Shown here one piece after another: positions 41,140 through 49,844 of a stretch of 53,242 nt of DNA. This stretch comes from an uncultured Christensenellaceae bacterium. Its GTDB lineage: Bacteria > Bacillota > Clostridia > Christensenellales > UBA1242. The notes under the pieces are model-generated. The model saw only the letters and a program-made list of their open reading frames with translations. It was not told the DNA's origin and did not search any database. The stretch's first letter is position 1. The number at the start of each line of letters is the position of its first letter. The stretch spans positions 1-53,242 of the forward strand of contig CAJULT010000008.1 of NCBI GenBank assembly GCA_910587225.1, read 5' to 3'. A program made the position numbers and the translations under genes.

Positions 41140-42942
41140 TTATTTAGTTAAATCTGCGTAAGCTTTGGGATCGTGACTGATATTGTACTTATCTCTAAGC
41201 AATTTGATGTTCTCATTTTGGAAGAGTGCGAAGTTGTCAGTAATAAGTGTATCATAAAGCACATCAAAATAGGTGCGGTTTACGAAACAATTTACATAAC
41301 TGCTTGCCAAAACTTCAATAGGTGCAAGTCCTGTATCAGGGTCAACGTGCGTATCAGAAAGAGTAAAGTTTTCACCAATTCCCTCAAATAAGTTTTTAAC
41401 TTCTCCCATATAGAAAAGTACATGGACGCCATTTTCGGTAACTATATAATCACTTACTCCGCCATCAACTGCGTTTTCATATAAGCCAACAGCAGCATCA
41501 GTGAACTCGGTCACAAAGTTAGAATAAACTTTATAATCGGCAGCATATTTGTCACTATCACCTTTTTTCTCAGATTTATTTACGCCAATGGTGTAACCAA
41601 GTGTGTAAGAATCATCCTTCTTAATCATACCCGGGTCTTCATTATATTTGTAAATGAAATCACGGAAAAGAGTAGCTTTATCTTTCAGACCATTTTTCTT
41701 AGCCACTTCATTTTGAATATAAGCAGCCATATCTATTGCATTCTTTTCATCCTCACTAGCTTGAAGAATTGTTTGATTTTCGTCAGTCAATGTACCTTCG
41801 GCTGTCTTTTGAATTTTTGGTGCAACCTTGCTTACAAGATTTTTAATGTCTTGCTCGTATGCCCACTCTTCAGTATAAATGTTTTTGTTGTAATCACTTT
41901 GAATGCGCTTATACTCAGCTTCTTGATCTGTATCAAACTTGAAAAGCACATGTGCTACTTGAAAAAATTTGGTATCTTCGCCGCCCTCTCTATAATAATT
42001 TATAGCGGTTGGATCAGATTGCATATTTGTTTCATAAGCAGAGTCTTTTTCAATTACATATTGAGTATAACCTGCTTTAACTTGTCCAGCGTAAAGTCTT
42101 AAAATCTCTTCGTCGGTAATTGTTGCGTATGGTGAGTAATTTGTAAAATGCTCATCATATTTAGTAATCATATAGTTTTCGTAATTAACAGTATAAAGAC
42201 GTTCAATTTCGCGCAGAAAAACTTCATTTGTCTTTGTGGAAAGGTCAAGCCCCTTCTCATTCTTTTTAAGTGCTTTAAGATAATCATTGAAAGCATCGGT
42301 ATACGCCTTTGAATTTGGTTGATTTACAAAACCAACAAAGTTAGTGTAAATCTGTTCTCTACCCTCTTTGGTGTTAGCATCGCGCAAAACATTATCCCAT
42401 TTAAAAGAGTCAAGCTCTTTTTGAAGAGAGGTAAGTTTAGCAATTTTAAAATCGCCAGTTGTTGTGTCAAGTTCAGCCTTAGGTGTATAGTCTACAAACT
42501 TACGCTCGTCAGAAGATGAAGAATTAGAAGAAGATGATACACCCATTCTGTCGTTGAGATAACTCATAAAGTTATCTTCAAGTGCGTCAGCCGTCTGCTG
42601 CCATAGATATGATTTTTCTTTATCTTCAAGGCCATCGCTATAAATAGACTTCGCTTCGCGAATGGTAATTTTACGATTTACAACTAAGTCCAAAGTCTTT
42701 TTAACGGCCTCTTCTTTCTTATATCCATAATATTGTTCGTAATAGTAACCATAACTGTTATATGCCGAAATCAAATCCTTTTTAGTAATGTTAATACGCT
42801 CGTTAGTTTTTTTGTCAACGACAGAAGAAACTACTTGGTACAAGTAGGCTTTTTGATCGCGAGTGATAAGCGCACACCCTGAAAGCACAGAAATGCACAC
42901 CATCATTAAGCATAAAATAATTCCAGTAAATTTTCGTTTCAT
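41140..42942 (-). CDS. PrsA/SurA-like foldase lipoprotein
   Basis: 600 residues from the ATG at 42942, chosen for the preceding GGAGAAAT and because an 18-codon upstream extension would spoil the signal peptide. The lipoprotein signal peptide ends LSGC with Cys23. The N-terminal helical region (about 30-270) and late segment resemble SurA/PrsA chaperone arms. A parvulin-like rotamase core is suggested by FFQVAHVLFKFD (about 325) and by VTENGVHVLFYMGEV near the end, with DPGMIKKDDSYTLGYTIG between. It would fold exported proteins at the outer face of the membrane. Its place after mfd matches many clostridial genomes. It is longer than B. subtilis PrsA (about 290), with a large insertion inside the rotamase. 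Confidence 0.85.
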   Translation of the reverse strand: MKRKFTGIILCLMMVCISVLSGCALITRDQKAYLYQVVSSVVDKKTNERINITKKDLISAYNSYGYYYEQYYGYKKEEAVKKTLDLVVNRKITIREAKSIYSDGLEDKEKSYLWQQTADALEDNFMSYLNDRMGVSSSSNSSSSDERKFVDYTPKAELDTTTGDFKIAKLTSLQKELDSFKWDNVLRDANTKEGREQIYTNFVGFVNQPNSKAYTDAFNDYLKALKKNEKGLDLSTKTNEVFLREIERLYTVNYENYMITKYDEHFTNYSPYATITDEEILRLYAGQVKAGYTQYVIEKDSAYETNMQSDPTAINYYREGGEDTKFFQVAHVLFKFDTDQEAEYKRIQSDYNKNIYTEEWAYEQDIKNLVSKVAPKIQKTAEGTLTDENQTILQASEDEKNAIDMAAYIQNEVAKKNGLKDKATLFRDFIYKYNEDPGMIKKDDSYTLGYTIGVNKSEKKGDSDKYAADYKVYSNFVTEFTDAAVGLYENAVDGGVSDYIVTENGVHVLFYMGEVKNLFEGIGENFTLSDTHVDPDTGLAPIEVLASSYVNCFVNRTYFDVLYDTLITDNFALFQNENIKLLRDKYNISHDPKAYADLTK

Positions 42943-43013
42943 TATTTCTCCAACTTGATTATTTCCATAATAACACATTTCAAGCACATATTTCAAGTAA
43001 TTTAAGTATATTT

Positions 43014-46000
43014 TTACTTGATTTTATTGCCCTCTTCCAAAAATTTAATAAGTAAGTTAACTTTTCTAAGCACCCCACCCTCAATTTTGAAATTAATTTT
43101 AGGTAAAGAGGTGTAACTTACCGCTCCGCCATACTCGCTTATATGCACAGCAAGTGAGGCAGGAATAATCTGTTCACTTTTCTCAAAGGTAAGGCTACAC
43201 TCGGCTGAATTTACTCTAATTTTAACCACATTAAACTTAGAAGCCAAGTTTTTCAGGTATGCGAGAAGGCAAAGGTTTTTAACCTCTTGTGATGGCTGCC
43301 CAAAACCGTCCTCTAAGCTTTCAAGCAGGTTTTCTATCTCCTGTCTAGAAGAAATAGAACTTATCTTGGTATACATTAAAATGCGTTCATCACTAGATGT
43401 AATATAATCCTCACTTATAAATGCATCCAAGTTAATTTCAAGTTTAACTTCGCTAGCGCGGACAGTGCTTTCACCTTTCAGTTCGCTAACCGCCTCATCG
43501 AGTAGTTTAACATACATATCATAACCAACTTTTGCGATATGACCATGCTGCTCTTTTCCAAAAATATTGCCAGCCCCCCTAATTTCAAGATCGCGCATTG
43601 CAATCTTAAAACCACTACCAAGAGTTGAAAACTCTTTTATTGCAGACAAGCGCTTGTAGGCATCTTCTGTCAAAAGCTTGTCTTTATCATAAAGAAGGTA
43701 TGCATAACTAAGCCTGTCACTTCTTCCAATGCGCCCACGAATCTGATACAACTGGCTAAGCCCAAGCCTGTCCGCCTCCATGATAATCATGGTATTAGCG
43801 GTCGGCAAATCCACCCCATTTTCAATCAAGGTAGTTGAAATGAAAATGTCAAACTTGCCATCAAACATATCATTGATAACATTTTCAAGTTCCCTCTCCG
43901 GCATCTGCCCGTGCGCTATTCCTATTCTTGCAGAAGGCAGAAGCGAGTGGATGTAGCTTGCAAATTCATGTATGCTTTCAACCCTATTATAAATCACAAA
44001 AGCCTGTCCGCCTCTTGCAATTTCGCGGCTTAATACATCCTTTACAAGACTGTCCGTCTGCTCTGCCACATAAGTTTGAATAGGCAGCCTATCCTTTGGT
44101 GGCGTTTCAATTACGCTAATATCACGAATGCCAGAAAGGGACATATTAAGGGTACGCGGAATAGGAGTTGCAGACATTGTAAGCACATCAATAGTTCTCT
44201 TAGAGTCCTTTATTTTCTCCTTATCTTCAACACCAAAACGCTGCTCTTCATCCAGCACCAAAAGACCGAGATCTTTAAACTGAACATCTTTGCCAAGCAG
44301 CCTGTGCGTTCCGATAAGCATGTCCACCTGCCCTTCTTTAACGCGAGCAAGTATGTCTTTTACCTGAGCGGTTGTTTTAAAGCGGTTTAATACCTCCACC
44401 TTTGCCCCAAAGCCCTCAAATCTTGCTTTGGCTGTGCGGTAATGCTGCTCGGAAAGAATGGTGGTAGGACATAACAAGGCTACCTGACGCCCGTTATAGA
44501 TACATTTAAAGCAGGCACGAAGAGCAACCTCAGTTTTCCCGAACCCTACATCTCCGCAAATCAGCCTGTCCATTATGCGAGGACTTTCCATATCCTTTTC
44601 AATATCGCTAATCGCTTTAAGCTGGTCAGGCGTTTCGGTAAACGGAAATTCATCAGCAAACTTTTTATCCAAAAATTCATCTTTTTTAAAGGCAAAGCCT
44701 TTACTTTGCTCTCTTTCCTTATATAAAGCGGTGAGGCTAATCGCCATCTGGCGAAGGCCTGCTTTAACCCTCTCTTTCAGCCTTGAAAATTCTCCGCCGC
44801 CAAGAGCCGATAACTTTGGTTCAGTTTCCCCGCCCACATAGGCTGAAATGGTGTCAGCCTGTTCGCTCGGTAGATATAATGTTCCCCCATTTTTGTATTC
44901 GATTACGAAATAGTCCTTTTCATAATCGCCGAGTTTTAATCGTTCTATCTTAACGCATCGTCCTATACCATGAAAGGTATGCACAACATAGTCACCAAGC
45001 TTTGGCAGATAAAATACCGCATGACGACTTTTTGAAAAGCTGGTTTCGCTCTGCCTAAAAAGACTGTCGCGCCCAATGGCGACAACCCGCTCCTCCATAA
45101 AACTGTAAGAAAGCGGAAAGTTCTCTTCACTTACAAAGATTTTACCTTCTTCAAACTCTTCTTTTTCATAGTCGTGGAAAACAAGATTGTTTTCATTTAA
45201 AAACTCTTGAAGCTTTTGTTTGTTTTTATCACTGCCCGCGTAGAGAAGAACTTTAAAGTTCATTTTAAGATATTGCTGCAAATCATTTTTAAGCGCCATA
45301 AAATCGGTAAGATAGGAGCGCTGCGGCAGTCTATGGTTTTCGTAGGCAGTCGCCCCCGAAAGTTTAAAATCGGTAAAAATGTTGTCTGCTTTATTATAAA
45401 GTTCGGTAAAGGCTAAATAGTTGTCCCTAGAAAAGCCTGACATCGCCTCATAACTTTTAAGTAGCATTTCCATCTCATCTTCAATCCGCTTAGGCTCATC
45501 CATAATGTGCATGCCTTTAAGGTCAAACACCCCGTCATCCCCCTCAGGAAGATATGCTGGATACACCATTATTTCGTCTAACTTATGCTGGTTTTTCATA
45601 GTCGCAAGGTCGAAAGCATGAACTTTTTCAATCTCATCACCAAAAAACTCCACTCTCACCGCGTTCTCTTCGCCCGGCATAAAGATATCTAAAATATCTC
45701 CGCGAAGAGCAAACTCCCCTTCACGCGACACGAGATCAGCTCGACTATAACCAAGACCTGCCAAAGTCTGACACAAACTTATGGTGTCAAACTCTTCCCC
45801 CGTTTTAAGTAGGATAGGGTTTAGAAATTCTTTTAGAGAAAACTTAGTCATTGCTGAACAAGGAAGTACTAAAAGAATGTCAGTTTTTCCTTTCAAGAAG
45901 GAAGCCAGTGCGGCTGCATAAGGCATTAAATTGAAATCGTTTTCCTTTCCTACTTCGCGGCAGGTTGTTATAATTTCACACTTTTTACCCATTGCGCCAA

Positions 46001-46139
46001 AGCAGCGTTTATACTTACCTGCACTAACAAAATCGTTACACAAAAAAATAAGGGGAGCTGCATCCTTCAAAACTATTGTTTTCTCACCTTCCCCCATACC
46101 TGAAATAAACCTAAAATCTAAAATGTGGCTTAATTTCAT
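43014..46139 (-). CDS. mfd: Transcription-repair coupling factor
   Basis: 1041 residues, about 100 shorter than typical, mostly in the N-terminal UvrB-like part. A UvrB-homology region (RADLVSREGEFALRGDILDIF) is followed by the RNA-polymerase interaction domain (about 380-440, KLGDYVVHTFHGIGRCVKIE), then the SF2 translocase with Walker A CGDVGFGKTEVA, LDEEQRFG, SATPIPRTL and motif VI QIRGRIGRS, and a C-terminal TRCF domain. It removes RNA polymerase stalled at DNA lesions and recruits UvrA. The ATG overlaps the pth stop as ATGA, so translation is coupled in the operon GlmU-like-pth-mfd. Confidence 0.97.
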   Translation of the reverse strand: MKLSHILDFRFISGMGEGEKTIVLKDAAPLIFLCNDFVSAGKYKRCFGAMGKKCEIITTCREVGKENDFNLMPYAAALASFLKGKTDILLVLPCSAMTKFSLKEFLNPILLKTGEEFDTISLCQTLAGLGYSRADLVSREGEFALRGDILDIFMPGEENAVRVEFFGDEIEKVHAFDLATMKNQHKLDEIMVYPAYLPEGDDGVFDLKGMHIMDEPKRIEDEMEMLLKSYEAMSGFSRDNYLAFTELYNKADNIFTDFKLSGATAYENHRLPQRSYLTDFMALKNDLQQYLKMNFKVLLYAGSDKNKQKLQEFLNENNLVFHDYEKEEFEEGKIFVSEENFPLSYSFMEERVVAIGRDSLFRQSETSFSKSRHAVFYLPKLGDYVVHTFHGIGRCVKIERLKLGDYEKDYFVIEYKNGGTLYLPSEQADTISAYVGGETEPKLSALGGGEFSRLKERVKAGLRQMAISLTALYKEREQSKGFAFKKDEFLDKKFADEFPFTETPDQLKAISDIEKDMESPRIMDRLICGDVGFGKTEVALRACFKCIYNGRQVALLCPTTILSEQHYRTAKARFEGFGAKVEVLNRFKTTAQVKDILARVKEGQVDMLIGTHRLLGKDVQFKDLGLLVLDEEQRFGVEDKEKIKDSKRTIDVLTMSATPIPRTLNMSLSGIRDISVIETPPKDRLPIQTYVAEQTDSLVKDVLSREIARGGQAFVIYNRVESIHEFASYIHSLLPSARIGIAHGQMPERELENVINDMFDGKFDIFISTTLIENGVDLPTANTMIIMEADRLGLSQLYQIRGRIGRSDRLSYAYLLYDKDKLLTEDAYKRLSAIKEFSTLGSGFKIAMRDLEIRGAGNIFGKEQHGHIAKVGYDMYVKLLDEAVSELKGESTVRASEVKLEINLDAFISEDYITSSDERILMYTKISSISSRQEIENLLESLEDGFGQPSQEVKNLCLLAYLKNLASKFNVVKIRVNSAECSLTFEKSEQIIPASLAVHISEYGGAVSYTSLPKINFKIEGGVLRKVNLLIKFLEEGNKIK

Positions 46140-46636
46140 ATTTTCTCCAAAATTACTTGTACCGCCTCATCGCAGGCTTTATCAAAAAGCGGTTTATCCT
46201 TTATCTTAGACAAAACAAAATCGGCAAGGTCGCCTTCATCTCGTCCCGTCCCAACTTTAACACGCTCAAACTCCTCTCCGATGTAGCTCACGATACTTCT
46301 TAGCCCATTATGAGTGCCAGCCGAACCGCGCTCTCGATATCTAATCTTGCCGGCAGGCAAATCTATGTCATCAACAGCTACTAGTATGCGGGCATCTTTA
46401 TATTGTTTTTTTAGAAGAACAACAGCCTCGCCAGAATTATTCATATATGTCTGAGGCTTGGCAATGAGTACCTTCTCACCATTATAGCTGCCCTCCGCAA
46501 TTAATGCTTTGAATTTAGCCTTAGAAAAAGTAGCACCGACTACTTTTGCAAGCTTGTCGGCAACCATGAAACCGAGGTTATGATAGGTGTTATCATAACG
46601 AGCATCCTTATTCCCAAGTCCTACTACTATTATCAT
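46136..46636 (-). CDS. pth: Peptidyl-tRNA hydrolase
   Basis: 166 residues, about 20 shorter than usual at the C-terminus. Pth marks: VVGLGNKDARYDNTYHNLGFMV with the catalytic His20, LIAKPQTYMNNSGEAV, VAVDDIDLPAGKIRYRERGSAGTHNGLRSI, and KVGTGRD. It recycles peptidyl-tRNA released from ribosomes. It overlaps the upstream GlmU-like gene and the downstream mfd by four bases each (ATGA), a tightly coupled operon. Confidence 0.96.
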   Translation of the reverse strand: MIIVVGLGNKDARYDNTYHNLGFMVADKLAKVVGATFSKAKFKALIAEGSYNGEKVLIAKPQTYMNNSGEAVVLLKKQYKDARILVAVDDIDLPAGKIRYRERGSAGTHNGLRSIVSYIGEEFERVKVGTGRDEGDLADFVLSKIKDKPLFDKACDEAVQVILEKI

Positions 46637-47445
46637 CTCTCGCTACCTATAATTTTTTCAAATGGTCCAACGCTTGTCCCCTTTGAAATCTTGCTTTTAT
46701 CAATTACGCTTGACATTACGTACGCTTCGTCAGCAATAATGCTGTCAGAGATTATATTGTTTGCGTCAAGTGTTACTCCCCGCCCAATATATGTCTGACC
46801 TCTTAAAATATTGTTTTGATAGATTACAGCCCCCGCCTCAATCTCAACATCAGCATCAATAAAGATTGAGTTTGCACCATACATAATAATTCCATTTCTA
46901 AGATGGAAATTGCGAATTTTAGAAAATAGATAATCACTTATCTTTACAAAATCTTCCGCATCCATAACTCTTGTAAAGGAAGAAAGGTTTTCTTTATAGG
47001 TTAAAGTCGATGCCATTTCACTGTTACTATTTACATAATCGGTTTTGAAAACAAACCCGCGCGGAAGAGCAAGCGCATTCATGCTTTGAGCGCAAAATCT
47101 ATCCATGATCTTATAAAATAGCTGCTTATCAACAAGCGGAGTGTCCGCGTAAAAAAGTGCTATATAAGGTTTATCGGTGGCAAGCGCTTTCAGGGCATTC
47201 ATCACATTTTCACCAGGATCTTCAATTACCCGAGTTTCGCAGCCAGCCCCAGCAATCATAACCCAGTCTTGGCAAGTTTTGCCACAAAGGTCAAGGTTGT
47301 AGCCGGAAGCTTTGGCGACTACAAACAAAACTTCTTCTGCTACCCACTCGCTATTTTTTGCAACCATAAAGGGAAGAGTAACACTTTGCTCTTCTTCCAT
47401 TTGGTCAATTTCAAAATTAAATTCCATTTGTACTTCTTTTTCCAT
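46633..47445 (-). CDS. Degenerate, truncated GlmU-like protein
   Basis: 270 residues. It holds the glmU place of the common glmU-(prs)-pth-mfd order. The C-terminal 75 residues start a left-handed beta-helix closely like GlmU (ADVEIEAGAVIYQNNILRGQ, then GVTLDANNIISDSIIADEA and SKGTSVGPFEKI). The protein then stops before the acetyltransferase active site. The N-terminal part has a nucleotidyltransferase-like layout (PYIALFYADTPLVDKQLF in place of the uridyltransferase DxPL site), but the nucleotide-binding LAAGxGTRM loop is absent. It is therefore unlikely to make UDP-GlcNAc. It may be regulatory, or use another substrate. The ATG follows the -10 box by 6 nt; an internal ATG at 47427 is an alternative. 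Confidence 0.75.
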   Translation of the reverse strand: MEKEVQMEFNFEIDQMEEEQSVTLPFMVAKNSEWVAEEVLFVVAKASGYNLDLCGKTCQDWVMIAGAGCETRVIEDPGENVMNALKALATDKPYIALFYADTPLVDKQLFYKIMDRFCAQSMNALALPRGFVFKTDYVNSNSEMASTLTYKENLSSFTRVMDAEDFVKISDYLFSKIRNFHLRNGIIMYGANSIFIDADVEIEAGAVIYQNNILRGQTYIGRGVTLDANNIISDSIIADEAYVMSSVIDKSKISKGTSVGPFEKIIGSER

Positions 47446-47451
47446 AACTAA

Positions 47452-47480
47452 ATTATATATTTTTGCCCCAATTTTGTCAA
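47452..47480 (-). promoter_or_regulatory. Consensus promoter of the GlmU-like-pth-mfd operon, leaderless
   Basis: TTGACA (47475-47480), a 17-nt spacer and TATAAT (47452-47457): a perfect promoter. TTAGTT separates the -10 box from the ATG at 47445, so the first base of the mRNA should be the A of the start codon. Confidence 0.85.
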
Positions 47481-47571
47481 CAATAATAAGAATTATATAG
47501 AAAAGACCTAAAAAAGTTTTTTAATTTTTGTAATTTATGTTAAAATTCATTTGTATTAAAGGAGAAAAAAC

Positions 47572-48672
47572 ATGAGTAAACTTAAAACTAAATTTACTTT
47601 TGGACTTTTAACGCTTGCCCTCATTTTAGTGGGCAGTTTTGGCATGAACGCAGCTTTGCCAACAGGCGCAGACGTTTCAGACACTCCAACCGTTGTAGCT
47701 GACACATCTTTACCTAGCGAGGTTGCCACCATTAATCTTAAAAATAGAGTTGGGGGCGGCAATTCAGGAATTACCGAAAATGGTGGCAGATTCGTTGCGG
47801 CTTGGCAGGATATAAATAAAGTTGAGATTACTTTTAACGCGGACAAAGCAGCAGATCTTGCAAGCAAGGCTTCAACTTTTAATTATGAATTTCGCGCTGA
47901 GTACTCTCAAAGCACTGCAACAACAAGCAATCCTACCTTTCACACCATTGACGCAATCGTAAAAAGTGAAGAAGGAAAAAATGTTACGCTTGACCAGATC
48001 GGCACATTCACCTATTATTTTGATGTCAATGAAGATGACAAAGAGTTTGACCTTTCCAAATTTGAAGAGCAGATAGGCAGCAAAATTCACAAAGATTATG
48101 GTTTTGGCTGGGGCATATATCGTTTTACAATTCGTATTGGTCTTGGCGATCAACAAATCTTCCATGCTTGGACATCCCCTAATATATTTATTGAACCAAG
48201 TAGACCTGACGTAGCCCCTGAAATTGAAGAAAAAGAGAAATCAAGTGTAATCGGACTTCAAAATGCATACCTATTCGGACTTAAAGATGAAAGCGAATAT
48301 ATGTACGCTGACCAAAGCAAAATCAAATGGTATGTTGAAGGCGAAGGTATGGACGGCACTAAATATGTGTTAACCAAAGAAGATACTAAACTTGCTAAGT
48401 ACAATGGATGGAGTTATATATTCGAAAGTGAACAACCTAGAAATGGATTATCTTTCAAATTTGACAGCAAGATTGATGGAAAGTGGACGGTTTACTGCAT
48501 TTACGACAATGGAACAGCAAACGGTCTTACAAGTAATACTAGAAGTGTTACAATAGGTAACGAACTTCCAGCAAGCATCCTCATTTGGATAATCATAGCG
48601 GCAGCAGTTGTACTTTTAGCAGTAGTTGTAATAATAATTGTTGTAGCTAAGAAAAAAGAAAAAGTTTGGTAA
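47572..48672 (+). CDS. Type I membrane surface protein, unknown
   Basis: 366 residues. A cleavable signal peptide (about 1-28, FGLLTLALILVGSFGMNAAL) precedes an extracellular part with two likely beta-sandwich units (about 60-195, with YYFDVNEDDKEFDLSKFEEQ, and 215-330, with GKWTVYCIYDNGT). A C-terminal membrane helix (SILIWIIIAAAVVLLAVVVI) ends in the basic tail KKKEKVW. It is one of the few + strand genes here. AAAGGAGA precedes the ATG by 7 nt. Topology suggests a receptor-like or adhesive surface protein. No family recognised. Confidence 0.85.
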   Translation: MSKLKTKFTFGLLTLALILVGSFGMNAALPTGADVSDTPTVVADTSLPSEVATINLKNRVGGGNSGITENGGRFVAAWQDINKVEITFNADKAADLASKASTFNYEFRAEYSQSTATTSNPTFHTIDAIVKSEEGKNVTLDQIGTFTYYFDVNEDDKEFDLSKFEEQIGSKIHKDYGFGWGIYRFTIRIGLGDQQIFHAWTSPNIFIEPSRPDVAPEIEEKEKSSVIGLQNAYLFGLKDESEYMYADQSKIKWYVEGEGMDGTKYVLTKEDTKLAKYNGWSYIFESEQPRNGLSFKFDSKIDGKWTVYCIYDNGTANGLTSNTRSVTIGNELPASILIWIIIAAAVVLLAVVVIIIVVAKKKEKVW

Positions 48673-48675
48673 AAT

Positions 48676-48702
48676 AAAAGACCTAAGTTTAGGTCTTTTT
48701 TT
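48676..48702. terminator. Bidirectional terminator
   Basis: AAAAGACCTAA and TTAGGTCTTTT pair around two bases, with A and T runs outside. It serves the converging surface-protein gene (+) and DUF4363 gene (-, stop within the T run). Confidence 0.85.
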
Positions 48703-49102
48703 ATAGAATGTTGTGTACGCTTGCCCCCATGAAATGCATGTATGCCCCGCAGTAAAATTTTATCGTGTCTATACTGACTTTAAATGCGTCAATGTCATTG
48801 TTAGTCACATAAGCTTTCATCTTGGAAATCTCCTGCCCTATTTCCTGAATGCTTTTGTGATTTACCATGTAACAAAGTTTGCTTTCGTTTTTGCTCCACT
48901 TATATTCCAAGTTGTCAACCATGATTGAAACTCTGCTTGTGTTTAAATTGTTATCCACTTCAATCTGCTGTTCTATCCGGTAGCAATCATCCAAAACCGC
49001 CACCAAACTATTTGATACTAGCACTTCTTCTAAAACACAAATTCCAATTAGGAAGAGAAATATAAGCCCAAAGTTTATGTAGTGAAAAGCTTTCATGAGC
49101 AT
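48701..49102 (-). CDS. DUF4363 family protein
   Basis: 133 residues. One N-terminal membrane helix (FGLIFLFLIGICVLEEVLV) is followed by a helical exported domain (VVAVLDDCYRIEQQIEVDN, KWSKNESKLCYMVNHKSIQEI), as in DUF4363 proteins of clostridia. These commonly pair with YetF/DUF421 membrane proteins, and here the start overlaps the end of the YetF gene by 10 nt, so they are surely co-translated. Function unknown; a link to sporulation or envelope maintenance is suggested for the pair in other bacteria. Confidence 0.8.
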   Translation of the reverse strand: MLMKAFHYINFGLIFLFLIGICVLEEVLVSNSLVAVLDDCYRIEQQIEVDNNLNTSRVSIMVDNLEYKWSKNESKLCYMVNHKSIQEIGQEISKMKAYVTNNDIDAFKVSIDTIKFYCGAYMHFMGASVHNIL

Positions 49103-49809
49103 GCCTCCAATGGGCTGCCTTCAAAGCTCTTCCCTTCCCCTTCCATAAATTGTATATAACTTTTTCCAGTCTTCTCAACTGATAGAATGAGAACTTTTTT
49201 TATTGACTTTCCCCCTTGAGCTTTGACAATAGCCTCAACGTCCTCTTTTTTCAGCCCCGCCAAATTCAAGTTATCCTGCATAAGTTGTCCTTCGCTTATA
49301 AGAGTAATGGGAACAAAACTTTCCTCTTCCTTTAAGTTTAACGCACCATTAGTAGCAGGCGCATCCGCCACCTTAGGAAGTACGCTAATCTTACCGTTTG
49401 TTTCCATAATCGCATACTGCACTTGTGCGACGCTAAAATAACCACAATTTCTAAGCGCCGCTAAAATGTCATCAATGGTGAGATTAAGCTGTTTCATCGC
49501 CTGATAATCTATACCTTTTGGGTTAATTACAATCACAGGTTTACCACTAATAAAGTTTGAAAATTTGGTGGAAAGTTTAGTTAATATAGTAATGATAAAA
49601 TGCAAAATCGCCAAAGTGAAAAGAGGAACAACGCCATGCAGTACCGGCACCGAAACTTCCGCCATAGGTATAGTTGCAAGATCGGCAATAATCAAAGTAA
49701 GGACAAGCTCAAAGGGTTGCATCTGCCCTATCTGCCTTTTGCCCATAAGTCTAAATAATAAAAGGACTATGATATAAATAATAATGCTTCGCGCTACTAT
49801 CGTTAACAT
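49093..49809 (-). CDS. YetF/DUF421 membrane protein
   Basis: 238 residues. Three N-terminal membrane helices include the family signature FRLMGKRQIGQMQPFELVLTLIIADLATIPM. A cytoplasmic alpha/beta domain follows (GKPVIVINPKGIDYQAMKQLNLTIDDILAALRNCGYFSVAQVQYAIMETNGKISVLPK). The B. subtilis relatives YetF/YfhO-type are spore or envelope proteins of poorly known role. It has no Shine-Dalgarno; CATAAT lies 6 nt before the ATG, so it may be leaderless like three other genes here. It overlaps the DUF4363 gene. Confidence 0.9.
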   Translation of the reverse strand: MLTIVARSIIIYIIVLLLFRLMGKRQIGQMQPFELVLTLIIADLATIPMAEVSVPVLHGVVPLFTLAILHFIITILTKLSTKFSNFISGKPVIVINPKGIDYQAMKQLNLTIDDILAALRNCGYFSVAQVQYAIMETNGKISVLPKVADAPATNGALNLKEEESFVPITLISEGQLMQDNLNLAGLKKEDVEAIVKAQGGKSIKKVLILSVEKTGKSYIQFMEGEGKSFEGSPLEACS

Positions 49810-49815
49810 AGTCTT

Positions 49816-49844
49816 ATTATGAGCAAAAAACTAAAAATAATCAG
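49816..49844 (-). promoter_or_regulatory. Possible leaderless promoter of the YetF gene
   Basis: -10 CATAAT (49816-49821), then AAGACT and the ATG. A 17-nt spacer leads back to a weak -35 (CTGATT, 49839-49844). Weaker than the other three cases. Confidence 0.4.

Noticed and set aside
47556..47867. 103-codon frame on the - strand opposite the surface protein
   Set aside because: It lies wholly antisense to a well-supported gene with signal peptide and ribosome site, and lacks its own signals.
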